Part shown: positions 23,583-32,025 of the stretch, piece after piece
Layout: each line of letters begins with the position of its first letter
Position numbering within the stretch: position 1 is the stretch's first letter
From: Arthrobacter sp. YN
GTDB lineage: Bacteria; Actinomycetota; Actinomycetes; Actinomycetales; Micrococcaceae
Assembly (NCBI RefSeq): GCF_002224285.1
Contig: NZ_CP022436.1
Location: 3,968,001 to 4,032,000 of the forward strand
Length of the DNA stretch: 64,000 nucleotides
Reading direction: 5' to 3'
Notes under the pieces: generated by a model
Databases searched by the model: none
Told to the model about the DNA's origin: nothing
The model's input: only the letters and a program-made list of their open reading frames with translations
Translations under genes and position numbers: made by a program

Positions 23583-25447
23583 CCCTGGCGCCGGGTGTCA
23601 GCGTAGAGGCTGTCCACGATGTGCCGTGCGCGTTCGGTGAAAGCCCCGCGCTTGAGTTTCATGGTGGGTGTCACGATTCCGTTGGCCTCCGTGAGGTCGG
23701 TCAGCAGCAAGACGAACCGGCGCACCTGCTCGGAACGTGCGATTTTCGCGTTCGCGGCACTGACGGCCTGGCCAATCACGGCGAGAAGCCGGACGTCGTC
23801 GATTTGGACTGCGCCGCCGTCGTTGGGGATCCGGAGGCCCTTCAGATCCGCGATGCCCTCGCGCTCGGCCCACGCCGCCAAGGTTTCGGGGTCCAGCAGC
23901 ACCAGCCCACCGAGATACGGCTTGCCCTCCCCCACCATCACGGCATGGGCAACCAGGGGGTCGCCTTCCACGTAGCCTTCCCAAATGGCCGGGGAGATGG
24001 TTTTCCCTCCGGCGGTGACAATCACGTCCTTGATCCGGCCCTTCAGGGTGAGCCGGCCCAGATGGTCCAGCTCGCCGAGGTCCCCGGTCCGGAAGTAGCC
24101 GTCGACGAACGCGTCTGCGTTGTCCGCCTCCCGACGGTAGCCGGCGAAGACGCCCACACCGCGGGCCAGGACTTCCCCTTGGTCTGTGAGACGTACGGTG
24201 GTACCGGGCATGGGGACACCCACGGACCCCGAGTTGATGGACCCGGGCAGGTTCCCCGTCAGTGGGGCTGTAGTTTCCGTGAGGCCGTAGCCTTCGATCA
24301 CTGGAAGTCCCAGTCCCCGGAAGAAAAGGGACAGCTCCGCATCGAGCGCGCCGGCGCCGGACAACAGGTAATCGAGGCGTCCGCCTACCACTTTCCGCAG
24401 CCGGGCGTAAAAAAGGCGGTCGAACAGAGCCTGCCGGATGCGGAGGCCGGCGGAGGCACGGACGGCAGGGTCGGCGTCGTGCGCTTCGGCAAACCGGCCC
24501 CACTCCACTGCCGTGCTTTGCGCCGAAGCCCACACGCGACCCAGCCGTTTTTGCGTTGCGGCCGCAGCGGCCGATGCCTGGATTTTCTGCAGCACACGCG
24601 GAACCACCACAAGGAACGTGGGCTTCAAAGCGCCCAGCGCGGGCACCACATCCCGAGGATCTGAGAGGTGGGCAATCCGCATGCCGTTGGCCAGGCAGAT
24701 CAGCTGCAGCCCGCGCGCAAGGACATGGGCCATCGGCAGGAAGATGATGGTGTTTCCATCCTCCCGGACCACCTCTGTGTAGGCTCCGGCGACGTTAAGG
24801 ACCTGCCCCACGAAGTTGCCGTGGGTGATGAGTGCACCCTTGGGCGCCGCCGTGGTGCCGGAGGTGTACACGATGGTGGCAACAGAGTCGAGATCGGCCA
24901 GCAAGCGGCGCTCCTCTACGGTGCTCTCAGGGATCCCGACGCCGCGGGCCACCAAATCTGCCAGGTCCGATCCCGGCCACGCCTCAATGGTCCAGATCCC
25001 CAGGGGCTGGATTCCTGCGTTGCTGAAACCCTGCTCCAGCAACGCGGCGTGCTCCGCCGTGCCGCCCAGGGCCAGCCTGACGTCGGCATCGGCCAGAATC
25101 GCCGTCACCTGCGGTGCCGCTGAGGTTTCGTAGACGGGAACCACGACGGCGCCGGCGAACCAGGCAGCCATATCGGCCAGCGCCCACTCGTAGCGGGTGG
25201 GGGACATGATGGCCAGGGACTCCCCCGGCTGGATGCCGGCCGCGATGAAACCCTTGGCCAGGGCCCGGACCTCGTCAACGAACTGCTCCGTGGTTACTTG
25301 CCGCCAGGGATCGGTGATGGCCGTATCTGCCGCACGGACCTCAAAAGCGATGTGACCGGGGTTCGTCCTGACGCGCTGCATGAGCAACTCGGTGGCGTTA
25401 CGGTGGTTGGCCGCGTCAACCAGCGGCGGGGAGGTGAATTCTCTCAA
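23579..25447 (-). CDS. Long-chain fatty-acid-CoA ligase (FadD15-like)
   Basis: Activates a long-chain fatty acid to its CoA thioester with ATP, probably at the membrane face. All adenylate-forming motifs are there: YTSGTTAAPKGALITH (P-loop), PMAHVLARGLQ, EGYGLTETTAP and YFRTGDLGELD, with the C-terminal catalytic Lys region TPTMKLKRGAF. It is 622 residues long and full length, like FadD15 and other large bacterial ligases. It overlaps both neighbours by 4 bp: the MarR gene before it and DUF2177 after. The substrate range is unknown. Confidence 0.88.
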   Translation of the reverse strand: MREFTSPPLVDAANHRNATELLMQRVRTNPGHIAFEVRAADTAITDPWRQVTTEQFVDEVRALAKGFIAAGIQPGESLAIMSPTRYEWALADMAAWFAGAVVVPVYETSAAPQVTAILADADVRLALGGTAEHAALLEQGFSNAGIQPLGIWTIEAWPGSDLADLVARGVGIPESTVEERRLLADLDSVATIVYTSGTTAAPKGALITHGNFVGQVLNVAGAYTEVVREDGNTIIFLPMAHVLARGLQLICLANGMRIAHLSDPRDVVPALGALKPTFLVVVPRVLQKIQASAAAAATQKRLGRVWASAQSTAVEWGRFAEAHDADPAVRASAGLRIRQALFDRLFYARLRKVVGGRLDYLLSGAGALDAELSLFFRGLGLPVIEGYGLTETTAPLTGNLPGSINSGSVGVPMPGTTVRLTDQGEVLARGVGVFAGYRREADNADAFVDGYFRTGDLGELDHLGRLTLKGRIKDVIVTAGGKTISPAIWEGYVEGDPLVAHAVMVGEGKPYLGGLVLLDPETLAAWAEREGIADLKGLRIPNDGGAVQIDDVRLLAVIGQAVSAANAKIARSEQVRRFVLLLTDLTEANGIVTPTMKLKRGAFTERARHIVDSLYADTRRQG

Positions 25448-25923
25448 CGGGAACCCTCAGCGGACAGGGATTGCAGGTGCTCCTGCATCAGGCCCAGGAC
25501 AGCGTCGAGAAAATCCCCTACGACGGCTTGGTGTTCAGCGGGCAGAGCGTCCACGTGCGCAGCGGCGGCAGACAGGAGCGGCTGCAGCAGGTCCTTGATT
25601 TGGAGGGATGCCGAACTGGTGACGTTGACGTGCACTTGCCGCCGGTCTTCCGTGCTGCGCAGTCGTTCAACGAACCCGTGCGACTCCAAACGACTGACCA
25701 GCGCAGTAGTGGTGGCCGCGGTAGTTCCCAAGTCCGAGGCGAGGGCCCCCACGGTGACGGGACCCGAATCAGCCAGGACCGTGAGCGCCCTGTAGTCAGT
25801 GAGGTTGAGTCCGAGCGCCCGGGCTACCTCGCGTTCGGTCTCATTAGCCAGGCCAAACAGACCTTGCAAGGTCCGGGAGGTCGGGTGGGCCAACTCTCCG
25901 GTAGCCTTTTGATGGTTTTGCAT
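25444..25923 (-). CDS. MarR-family transcriptional regulator
   Basis: A winged-helix regulator of 159 residues. The DNA-binding part is LTDYRALTVLADSGPVTVGALASDLGTTAATTTALVSRLESHGFVERLRSTEDRR, where the last segment is the wing. As the first gene of the ligase unit it probably represses it and responds to an acyl-CoA or fatty acid, by analogy with similar MarR proteins. A palindrome sits directly before the start. ATG with no strong ribosome site. Confidence 0.85.
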   Translation of the reverse strand: MQNHQKATGELAHPTSRTLQGLFGLANETEREVARALGLNLTDYRALTVLADSGPVTVGALASDLGTTAATTTALVSRLESHGFVERLRSTEDRRQVHVNVTSSASLQIKDLLQPLLSAAAAHVDALPAEHQAVVGDFLDAVLGLMQEHLQSLSAEGSR

Positions 25924-25950
25924 GATTATATAGTAATCAAATTAGTTTGA
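25924..25950. promoter_or_regulatory. AT-rich palindromes before the MarR gene
   Basis: GATTA-TATAG-TAATC (25924-25938) and the adjoining TCAAATTAGTTTGA (25937-25950) are two inverted repeats directly before the MarR start codon and near the divergent DUF1295 gene. They are likely targets for the MarR protein. Confidence 0.45.
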
Positions 25951-26020
25951 ACATCAAGCAGGCTAGTAAATCGGCGTTGTGGGGAACTGCCGCTGGAGCC
26001 GCCATGAAAGGAACACTGTC

Positions 26021-26890
26021 GTGAAGGATTCAGAGAGGAAGGGCCTCATTGCCGTTCCCGCGGTGGTGCTGCTTGGCGGACTCGTCGCCGCGGCCGGAAG
26101 CCACCACGGAGCCAGCCTGGCCGGGATTCCGGTCTTCGCCGCCGCAGTCGCCGTCGCGTTCATCATTCAATGGCTTGTCTTCATCCCGTCCTTCAAGGCA
26201 CAGACAGAGAAGTACTTCGATCTGACCGGCTCACTGACCTATGTAGCCATCACCGTCCTGCTGGTACTTGCCACGCCCGGAATTGATGCCCGATCGCTGC
26301 TCCTTGCGGCCATGGTTGCCGCGTGGGCCCTCCGCCTGGGTACCTTCCTGTCACGGCGGATCCACAAAGCAGGCAAGGACGACCGGTTCGACGAGATCAA
26401 GCCATCATTCGTCCGCTTCCTCAACGTCTGGACCATGCAAGGACTCTGGGTGGTGTTCACCGCGGCAGCGGCATGGGTGGCCATCACCAGCACCAACCGG
26501 GTGGCTTTGGACTGGCTGGCCGTCCTCGGATTCGTGGTGTGGGCGGCAGGATTCGTCATCGAGATCGTGGCCGACCTGCAGAAGAGCCGGTTCAAGGCCA
26601 ACCCCGCCAACAAGGGAAAGTTCATCTCCACCGGGCTATGGTCAAAGTCCAGGCACCCCAACTACTTCGGCGAGATCCTCCTGTGGACGGGTGTGGCCAT
26701 CATCGCCATCCCGGTACTCCAAGGCTGGCAGTGGGTTGCTCTGATCTCCCCGATCTTCGTGACCCTCCTGCTCACCAAGGTCAGCGGCATCCCCCTGCTG
26801 GAAAAGAAGGCCGACAAGACCTGGGGCGGCGAGGCCGGGTACGAGGCCTACAAGAAGAGCACCCCGGTGTTGATCCCCAAGCTCGGCTAG
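26021..26890 (+). CDS. DUF1295 / steroid 5-alpha-reductase-like membrane protein
   Basis: A membrane protein of 289 residues with about seven spans. The C-terminal signature FISTGLWSKSRHPNYFGEILLWTG is the isoprenylcysteine methyltransferase/steroid reductase fold element, and DRFDEIKPSFVRFLNVWTMQGLW is typical of DUF1295. Its reaction is unknown; relatives are annotated as putative NADPH-dependent reductases. The GTG start has AAAGGA 9 nt before it and the earlier in-frame ATG does not. It is divergent from the MarR gene. Confidence 0.83.
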   Translation: MKDSERKGLIAVPAVVLLGGLVAAAGSHHGASLAGIPVFAAAVAVAFIIQWLVFIPSFKAQTEKYFDLTGSLTYVAITVLLVLATPGIDARSLLLAAMVAAWALRLGTFLSRRIHKAGKDDRFDEIKPSFVRFLNVWTMQGLWVVFTAAAAWVAITSTNRVALDWLAVLGFVVWAAGFVIEIVADLQKSRFKANPANKGKFISTGLWSKSRHPNYFGEILLWTGVAIIAIPVLQGWQWVALISPIFVTLLLTKVSGIPLLEKKADKTWGGEAGYEAYKKSTPVLIPKLG

Positions 26891-26916
26891 GCCGCACAGC
26901 AGGCCCCACAACGCGA

Positions 26917-26950
26917 ACGGCGCGCGCCCCCGGAAGGAGGCACGCGCCGT
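26917..26950. terminator. Hairpin between DUF1295 and the permease gene
   Basis: Arms ACGGCGCG (26917-26924) and CGCGCCGT (26943-26950) flank an 18-nt loop, with further partial pairing of the C and G runs inside. It lies in the gap between two converging genes and could serve both. Confidence 0.5.
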
Positions 26951-26983
26951 CGTACGTTTGAAACGCAGTTAACCAGACGAGTC

Positions 26984-28447
26984 TTAGCTGAAGAGCTCGC
27001 TCTTGGGTTCGTTGTTCTTGACCTTCTGCCAGCCGAGCCACAGCACCAGGGCGAAGAACGGGATGGTCGCGAGGGTCCAAAGGCCCAGCAGGAAGACCTC
27101 GCCGGTTTCCTTGTCCGTCATGGAATCGAAACCGATCAGCACGGTGATCGCCAGCAGGGCAATGAGCCCCACCCAGCTGGTCCACGGTGAACCGGGCATC
27201 GGCAGGCTGGAGACGTTGCCGCGCTTCTTCCGCAAGGCAATCTGGCTCGCGAAGATGGAGCCCCACGTGAAGATCACGCCGATGGACGCGGTGTTCAGCG
27301 CGAGGTCGAACGCGTGCGATCCGCCCAGCCAAATGTTGAGCAGGATGCCTACAAGGTAGACGCCACCGATCGCCAGGATGGCCGCGTACGGCACGTGACG
27401 TGTGGACATCTTGGTGAGCCACTGCGGGGCATGGCCGTTGTTGGCCATGGTGCGGAAGATACGGCCAATCGAGTACAGGCCCGAGTTGCAGGAGGACAAC
27501 GCGGCGGTGATGACGATCATGTTCATGACATCGCCCATCCAGCCAAGGCCCATCTGGCCGAACACGGTAACGAACGGCGAGGTGCCGGCCACGTACTGGT
27601 CGGACGGCAGCAGCATCGCGAGCAGCGTCACCGAACCGACGTAGAAGACCACAATACGGACCACGACGGCGCGGATCGCCTTGGGAACTTCGCGTTCCGG
27701 GTTTTCCATCTCACCAGCGGTAATGCCAACGAGCTCGATGGCGTTGTAGGCGAAGATCACGGCGTTGAGGACCAGGATCATCACCAGGCCGCCCTTGGGG
27801 AACATGCCGCCGTCTTCGTGGAAGAGGTTGGCCACGGACGCATTGCCATCGCCCACCTTGGCGTTGGTGACAACCATGAACGTACCAACGGCCAGGAAGA
27901 TCACGATGGCCGCGACCTTGAGGCAGGAGGCCCAGAATTCGAATTCGCCGAACGCCTTGACGCTGAACAGGTTCACAGCCACCAGCAGCACCAGCGCGGC
28001 GATGGCGGACAGTTCAATAGGCACGTTGGGGAAGAAGAACTGGAAGTACAGGCCGATGGCGATCAGCTCGGCGATGCCAGTCATGGCCCAGTTGATGAAG
28101 TACATCCAGCCGGAAAGGAACGCGCCCTTCTTGCCGAACATTTCGCCGGCGTAGCTCACGAAGGAGCCGGACGTCTGGCGGTACATGATGAGTTCACCGA
28201 GGGCGCGCATCAGCAGGTAAGCGATGACGCCGGCAATGGCGTAGGAGAAGATCAGGGCCGGGCCGGTGGAAGCCAGACGGCCACCGGCGCCCATGAAGAG
28301 GCCGACGCCGATGGCGCCACCCATGGCGATCATGGTGACGTGGCGGCGGCTCAGGGTCTTCTGGTATCCCTCGGCGCTGAGGTTGGAGTCCGAGGCTGCA
28401 GATGAGGCCTTGGAGCTCTGGAGATCTGTGGGAGTACTTTGCGGCAC
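26984..28447 (-). CDS. Amino-acid permease (APC family, AnsP-like)
   Basis: A 12-span proton/amino-acid symporter of 487 residues in the cytoplasmic membrane. The family start YQKTLSRRHVTMIAMGGAIGVGLFMGAG and the consensus ELVGITAGEMENPEREVPKAI are present, and GWMYFINWAMTGI is as in L-asparagine permeases (AnsP). The exact substrate, asparagine, GABA or another, is inference. GTG start with AAGGA 6 nt before it. It is upstream of nothing on its strand except DUF1295 facing it, so it is a single-gene unit. Confidence 0.85.
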   Translation of the reverse strand: MPQSTPTDLQSSKASSAASDSNLSAEGYQKTLSRRHVTMIAMGGAIGVGLFMGAGGRLASTGPALIFSYAIAGVIAYLLMRALGELIMYRQTSGSFVSYAGEMFGKKGAFLSGWMYFINWAMTGIAELIAIGLYFQFFFPNVPIELSAIAALVLLVAVNLFSVKAFGEFEFWASCLKVAAIVIFLAVGTFMVVTNAKVGDGNASVANLFHEDGGMFPKGGLVMILVLNAVIFAYNAIELVGITAGEMENPEREVPKAIRAVVVRIVVFYVGSVTLLAMLLPSDQYVAGTSPFVTVFGQMGLGWMGDVMNMIVITAALSSCNSGLYSIGRIFRTMANNGHAPQWLTKMSTRHVPYAAILAIGGVYLVGILLNIWLGGSHAFDLALNTASIGVIFTWGSIFASQIALRKKRGNVSSLPMPGSPWTSWVGLIALLAITVLIGFDSMTDKETGEVFLLGLWTLATIPFFALVLWLGWQKVKNNEPKSELFS

Positions 28448-28686
28448 AGCTGTTCCTTGTGGGTTGGGGTGTTGCTGTAGGTGTCACGCCCATGCCGGAA
28501 CACGGGCGGCTTTGGCACACATAATTCGAGCTTTTCCTCTTTGGAGGACCCGAAGTGTGACAAAGAACGCAGAACGCCGAAGCTTCGCGCAACCCGTCTA
28601 TCTTACGGGATTAACCCGAATGCCCGTGACGCAGGCAACAAGGAGCTGTGGATAAGGGCCAAAGCACCCCCTGGAAGCGGCGCTGT

Positions 28687-29061
28687 TCAACCCAGTTCAA
28701 GCACCATATTTCCGGCCTCATCTGCGAAAACAATGTAGGTCCTCAAGGGTTTGGCGCCCGTGGTGGAGCAGCCTGTTTGGAGTTCGAAGGCGTGTTGATG
28801 AAGGGGGCACACCACCACCTGCTGGTCGATGGTGCCGTCCGCGATCGGGCCACCTTTGTGCGGGCAGACTCCCGAGACGGCCCGCAGGTTTCCATCCCGC
28901 AAACGGAACACCGCCACCTGCTCTCCGTCGATTCCAAACGCCCGGCCTTCGCCGAACGGGATTTGGTCAACGGGGCCAAGGATGTGCAGGACCTTCGATC
29001 CAGCAACGGACCCGGACCCGGCGGCAGAAACCAACCCGGCGCTCACTGGCTGCGCACTCAT
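28687..29061 (-). CDS. nirD: Nitrite reductase small subunit NirD
   Basis: A Rieske-type partner of NirB in NADH-dependent nitrite reduction to ammonium. The [2Fe-2S] motifs are CPHKGGP and CPLHQH (Cys-x-His and Cys-x-x-His). About 124 residues with an N-terminal extension of 20. The ATG overlaps the nirB stop (ATGA), which supports equal synthesis. Confidence 0.9.
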   Translation of the reverse strand: MSAQPVSAGLVSAAGSGSVAGSKVLHILGPVDQIPFGEGRAFGIDGEQVAVFRLRDGNLRAVSGVCPHKGGPIADGTIDQQVVVCPLHQHAFELQTGCSTTGAKPLRTYIVFADEAGNMVLELG

Positions 29062-31538
29062 CGGACCGGCACCTGCGGCAGGACGGTCAAGGGCAGGGAG
29101 GTCCGGAACTGGCCAGGCGTCAGCGGATCATCACGTTCGCTCCACGGGTCCACATAGCTGTCCACCGAGGCTTGCATGGAATCATCCAGACGGGCTGCGA
29201 TCCCCTCGGAATCATCCAGGATGACGCTGCGGATGTGTTCGATCCCCACCCGCGGCACGAACGCATACGTCCGCTCCAGCCAGTTGGCGTTCTCCCGGTA
29301 GTACTGCATGAACCGGCCTGCCATGAGGGTCACCTCTTCCGGGGTATCCACAGTGACCAGGAGATCGCCCTTGCGGATATGGGCGCCGGCGGCTCCACCG
29401 ATGTAAATTTCCCAGCGACCACCTTCCACGGCCACCACACCCACGTCTTTGACCAAGGACTCCGCGCAGTTGCGGGGGCAGCCGGACACGGCGAGCTTCA
29501 GCTTGGCCGGCGCTTCAATTCCCTGGAACCTGGACTCCAGTCGGATTCCCAATCCTGTGGAATCCCCTGTTCCGAACCGGCAATAGTCCTTCCCTACACA
29601 GGTCTTGACCGTGCGGAAGCTCTTGCCGTAGGCGTACCCGGAAGGCATGTCCAGATCGGCCCAGACCAGCGGGAGCTCTTCTTTAGGCACCCCCAAGAGG
29701 TCGATCCTTTGCCCGCCGGTCAGCTTGATCATGGGAATGTTGTGCTTCTCGGCGACGTCCGCGATCCGCCGAAGCTGCTGCACCGAAGTCACCCCGCCTT
29801 TCATCTGCGGGACCACGGAGAAGGTGCCGTCGCGCTGGATGTTGGCGTGGACGCGCTCGTTGATGAACCGGGCGTCGCGTTCGTCCACATAGTCCCCGGC
29901 CAGCATCATTTTCATCAGCGACGCCAGCCCCATCTTGGATTTGGCATCCTCAGTACTGCCCGGAGCCAAGGCGGCAAAGACCTCTGACACGGAACGGAGC
30001 CCACGGGACCGGATCTCCACCATCAGGGAAGCCTTGTCCAACGGAATTCCGGGAACGTAGTAGTTGGCGGCCGGGTCTTCCTCCACAGCACCGCCGGCGG
30101 CCCACTCCACCACTTGGGTGACCATGAGCTTGCACGAGCCGCACCCTTTTCCTGCCCGGGTGGTGTCCATGGCAGCGGACACCGATGTGCACCCGCCACG
30201 AACGGCGGAGACCAACGCGCCTTTGGAGACGCCGTTGCAATTGCAGACCTGGGCGCTGTCCGCCAGCTCGGCGACGCTCTCTTCCTCCCCCGGCGATCCG
30301 AGATCGAACATCAGCGAGAGCCGCTCCTCCGGAAGGAACAAGCCTTGATCAAAAGCCTGGGTCAGGTAGGCCACCTTCCGGCTGTCACCCAGCAGGGTGG
30401 CACCCACCATTTTGTTGTCCCTGATCACGATCGACTTGAAGACTCCGCGGCTGGGTTCCGAGAACACGATGTGCTCGTCGCTGTCCCGTTCCGGGCCATG
30501 AAGCCCCATGGAAGCGACGTCGACGCCGGCCACCTTCAGTTTGGTGGCGGTCCTGGACCCCAGATACATCGACGAGCGGTCCACTCCCGTCACATGGTCG
30601 GCCAGCACGGCGGCCTGCTCCCACAGGGGCGCCACCAGCCCGTAGACCTCGCCGCGGTGCTGGACGCACTCCCCCACGGCGTAGATCTCCTCTTCGTCCA
30701 TCACCCGAAGGTGGTCATCCACCACGATTCCGCGCTCCACTGCCAAACCACTGACGACGGCGACATCCACGTTGGGTCTGATGCCTGCGGTGACCACCAC
30801 CATGTCGCAGTCGAGGTTGGGTTGATCGCGCAGGCCCACCCCGGTGATGCGGTCCGATCCCAGGATCGCCGTGGTCCGGCTTCCGGTGTGCACCGCGATG
30901 CCCAGCGCCTCCACGCTTCGCCGCAGTATTGCACCGCCGTCGGGCCCCATCTGGGCGTTCATCAGGTGACCGCCCGAGTGGACCACGGCGACGTCGAGGC
31001 CGTAGGCCTGCAACCCCCGCGCCGCCTCCAGCCCCAGCAATCCACCGCCGATCACCACAGCCCTGCTTTGCTGATCGCCCGGGTGTTCGTGTTGGGCAAA
31101 CTGGATCATCCTGCGGGTATCGTCCATGGTCCGGAAGGTGAAGACGCCGTGCCGGACCGTCCCGCTGGGCGTGTAGATGCCGTCCATGGGTGGCAGGAAG
31201 GAACGGCTGCCCGTGGCGATGATCAGGTAGTCGTACTGGACCACGCGGCCATCGGCGGCGAAAACATGCCGGCTGAACTTATCGATCCGATCCACGCGGA
31301 CCCCGGTGTGGAGGGTGATGTTGTTTTCCTGGTACCAGGGCAGGGCATTGAGGAAGATGTCCGCATCGCTTTCCTCGCCGGACAGGACGTGGCTGAGCAT
31401 GATCCTGTTGTAGTTCCCGTACGGCTCGTCACCGAACATGGTGATGTCAAAAAGATCGGCACCACCCCGGGCCAGGATTTCCTCCACAGCCCGGGCGCCC
31501 GCCATGCCGTTTCCGATCACTACAAGCCGCTTTTTCAT
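29058..31538 (-). CDS. nirB: Nitrite reductase (NADH) large subunit NirB
   Basis: Reduces nitrite to ammonium for nitrogen assimilation, with electrons from NAD(P)H. From the N-terminus: an FAD/NAD domain (LVVIGNGMAGARAVEE and GGGLLGLEAARGL), a BFD-type [2Fe-2S] region (CNCNGVSKGALV ... GKGCGSCK), and the siroheme/[4Fe-4S] domain with CVGKDYC and CPRNC. Length 826 residues, normal. Overlaps the unknown small gene before it by one base (TGATG) and nirD by four (ATGA). No nitrate reductase or transporter gene is in the window. Confidence 0.93.
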   Translation of the reverse strand: MKKRLVVIGNGMAGARAVEEILARGGADLFDITMFGDEPYGNYNRIMLSHVLSGEESDADIFLNALPWYQENNITLHTGVRVDRIDKFSRHVFAADGRVVQYDYLIIATGSRSFLPPMDGIYTPSGTVRHGVFTFRTMDDTRRMIQFAQHEHPGDQQSRAVVIGGGLLGLEAARGLQAYGLDVAVVHSGGHLMNAQMGPDGGAILRRSVEALGIAVHTGSRTTAILGSDRITGVGLRDQPNLDCDMVVVTAGIRPNVDVAVVSGLAVERGIVVDDHLRVMDEEEIYAVGECVQHRGEVYGLVAPLWEQAAVLADHVTGVDRSSMYLGSRTATKLKVAGVDVASMGLHGPERDSDEHIVFSEPSRGVFKSIVIRDNKMVGATLLGDSRKVAYLTQAFDQGLFLPEERLSLMFDLGSPGEEESVAELADSAQVCNCNGVSKGALVSAVRGGCTSVSAAMDTTRAGKGCGSCKLMVTQVVEWAAGGAVEEDPAANYYVPGIPLDKASLMVEIRSRGLRSVSEVFAALAPGSTEDAKSKMGLASLMKMMLAGDYVDERDARFINERVHANIQRDGTFSVVPQMKGGVTSVQQLRRIADVAEKHNIPMIKLTGGQRIDLLGVPKEELPLVWADLDMPSGYAYGKSFRTVKTCVGKDYCRFGTGDSTGLGIRLESRFQGIEAPAKLKLAVSGCPRNCAESLVKDVGVVAVEGGRWEIYIGGAAGAHIRKGDLLVTVDTPEEVTLMAGRFMQYYRENANWLERTYAFVPRVGIEHIRSVILDDSEGIAARLDDSMQASVDSYVDPWSERDDPLTPGQFRTSLPLTVLPQVPVR

Positions 31539-31885
31539 CAGTGCTCCACCATGCCAAGATCCACCACCACGGTTCCCCGCACCCCGGCAGGGGCCACGAT
31601 GAACAGTTCGATCACGGACCCGCCTTCGGTGTCTTCCACCACCCTGAGCGGGATGTGGACATCGCCCTTGGCTCCGATGGGGAAATAGCGCAGGGGAATG
31701 CGGTCGCGCATCAACACCACGGTGATCAGTTCCGGGCTGGAATTGCCGCCACGGAAGTACAGCGTCTGGTTGACCACGCCATCCGGAACAAAGTGCGAGA
31801 GTTCGGCGTGGATGGGAACCGGTTTATCCAGCCCGGTTCCTTCAAAGTGGTAGATGCCCTGCAGGAAGAGATTCTGGATGATCAC
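31538..31885 (-). CDS. Conserved small protein in the nirBD unit, unknown function
   Basis: About 115 residues, probably all-beta: IIQNLFLQGIYHFEG, NQTLYFRGGNSSPEL, VVLMRDRIPLRYFP, DVHIPLRVVED, GTVVVDLG. No cofactor motif and no signal peptide. It is the first gene of nirBD and overlaps nirB by one base, so it is made together with the reductase. A role in assembly, regulation or substrate delivery would fit but nothing in the sequence shows which. GTG at 31885 has GAAAGGA 8 nt before it; the in-frame ATG at 31948 would add 21 implausible residues. Confidence 0.65.
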   Translation of the reverse strand: MIIQNLFLQGIYHFEGTGLDKPVPIHAELSHFVPDGVVNQTLYFRGGNSSPELITVVLMRDRIPLRYFPIGAKGDVHIPLRVVEDTEGGSVIELFIVAPAGVRGTVVVDLGMVEH

Positions 31886-32025
31886 GGGACAAGTCCTTTC
31901 GGCCGGTTCCCTTCCCATGGTGCTCCGCCGTTGTTTCAGGACCCTCAATGCCGTGTTTCCGCCCGCAGGACAGGGGGTAACGATCCCTTTGCGAACAACT
32001 CACCGGAGGGGAAGCCGAGTGAGGA

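Noticed and set aside
27314..28405. Plus-strand frame rich in His/Asp/Gly
   Set aside because: It is the mirror of the permease membrane segments on the other strand.
30114..31688. Plus-strand frame of 524 codons
   Set aside because: Antisense to nirB, which has all its cofactor motifs.
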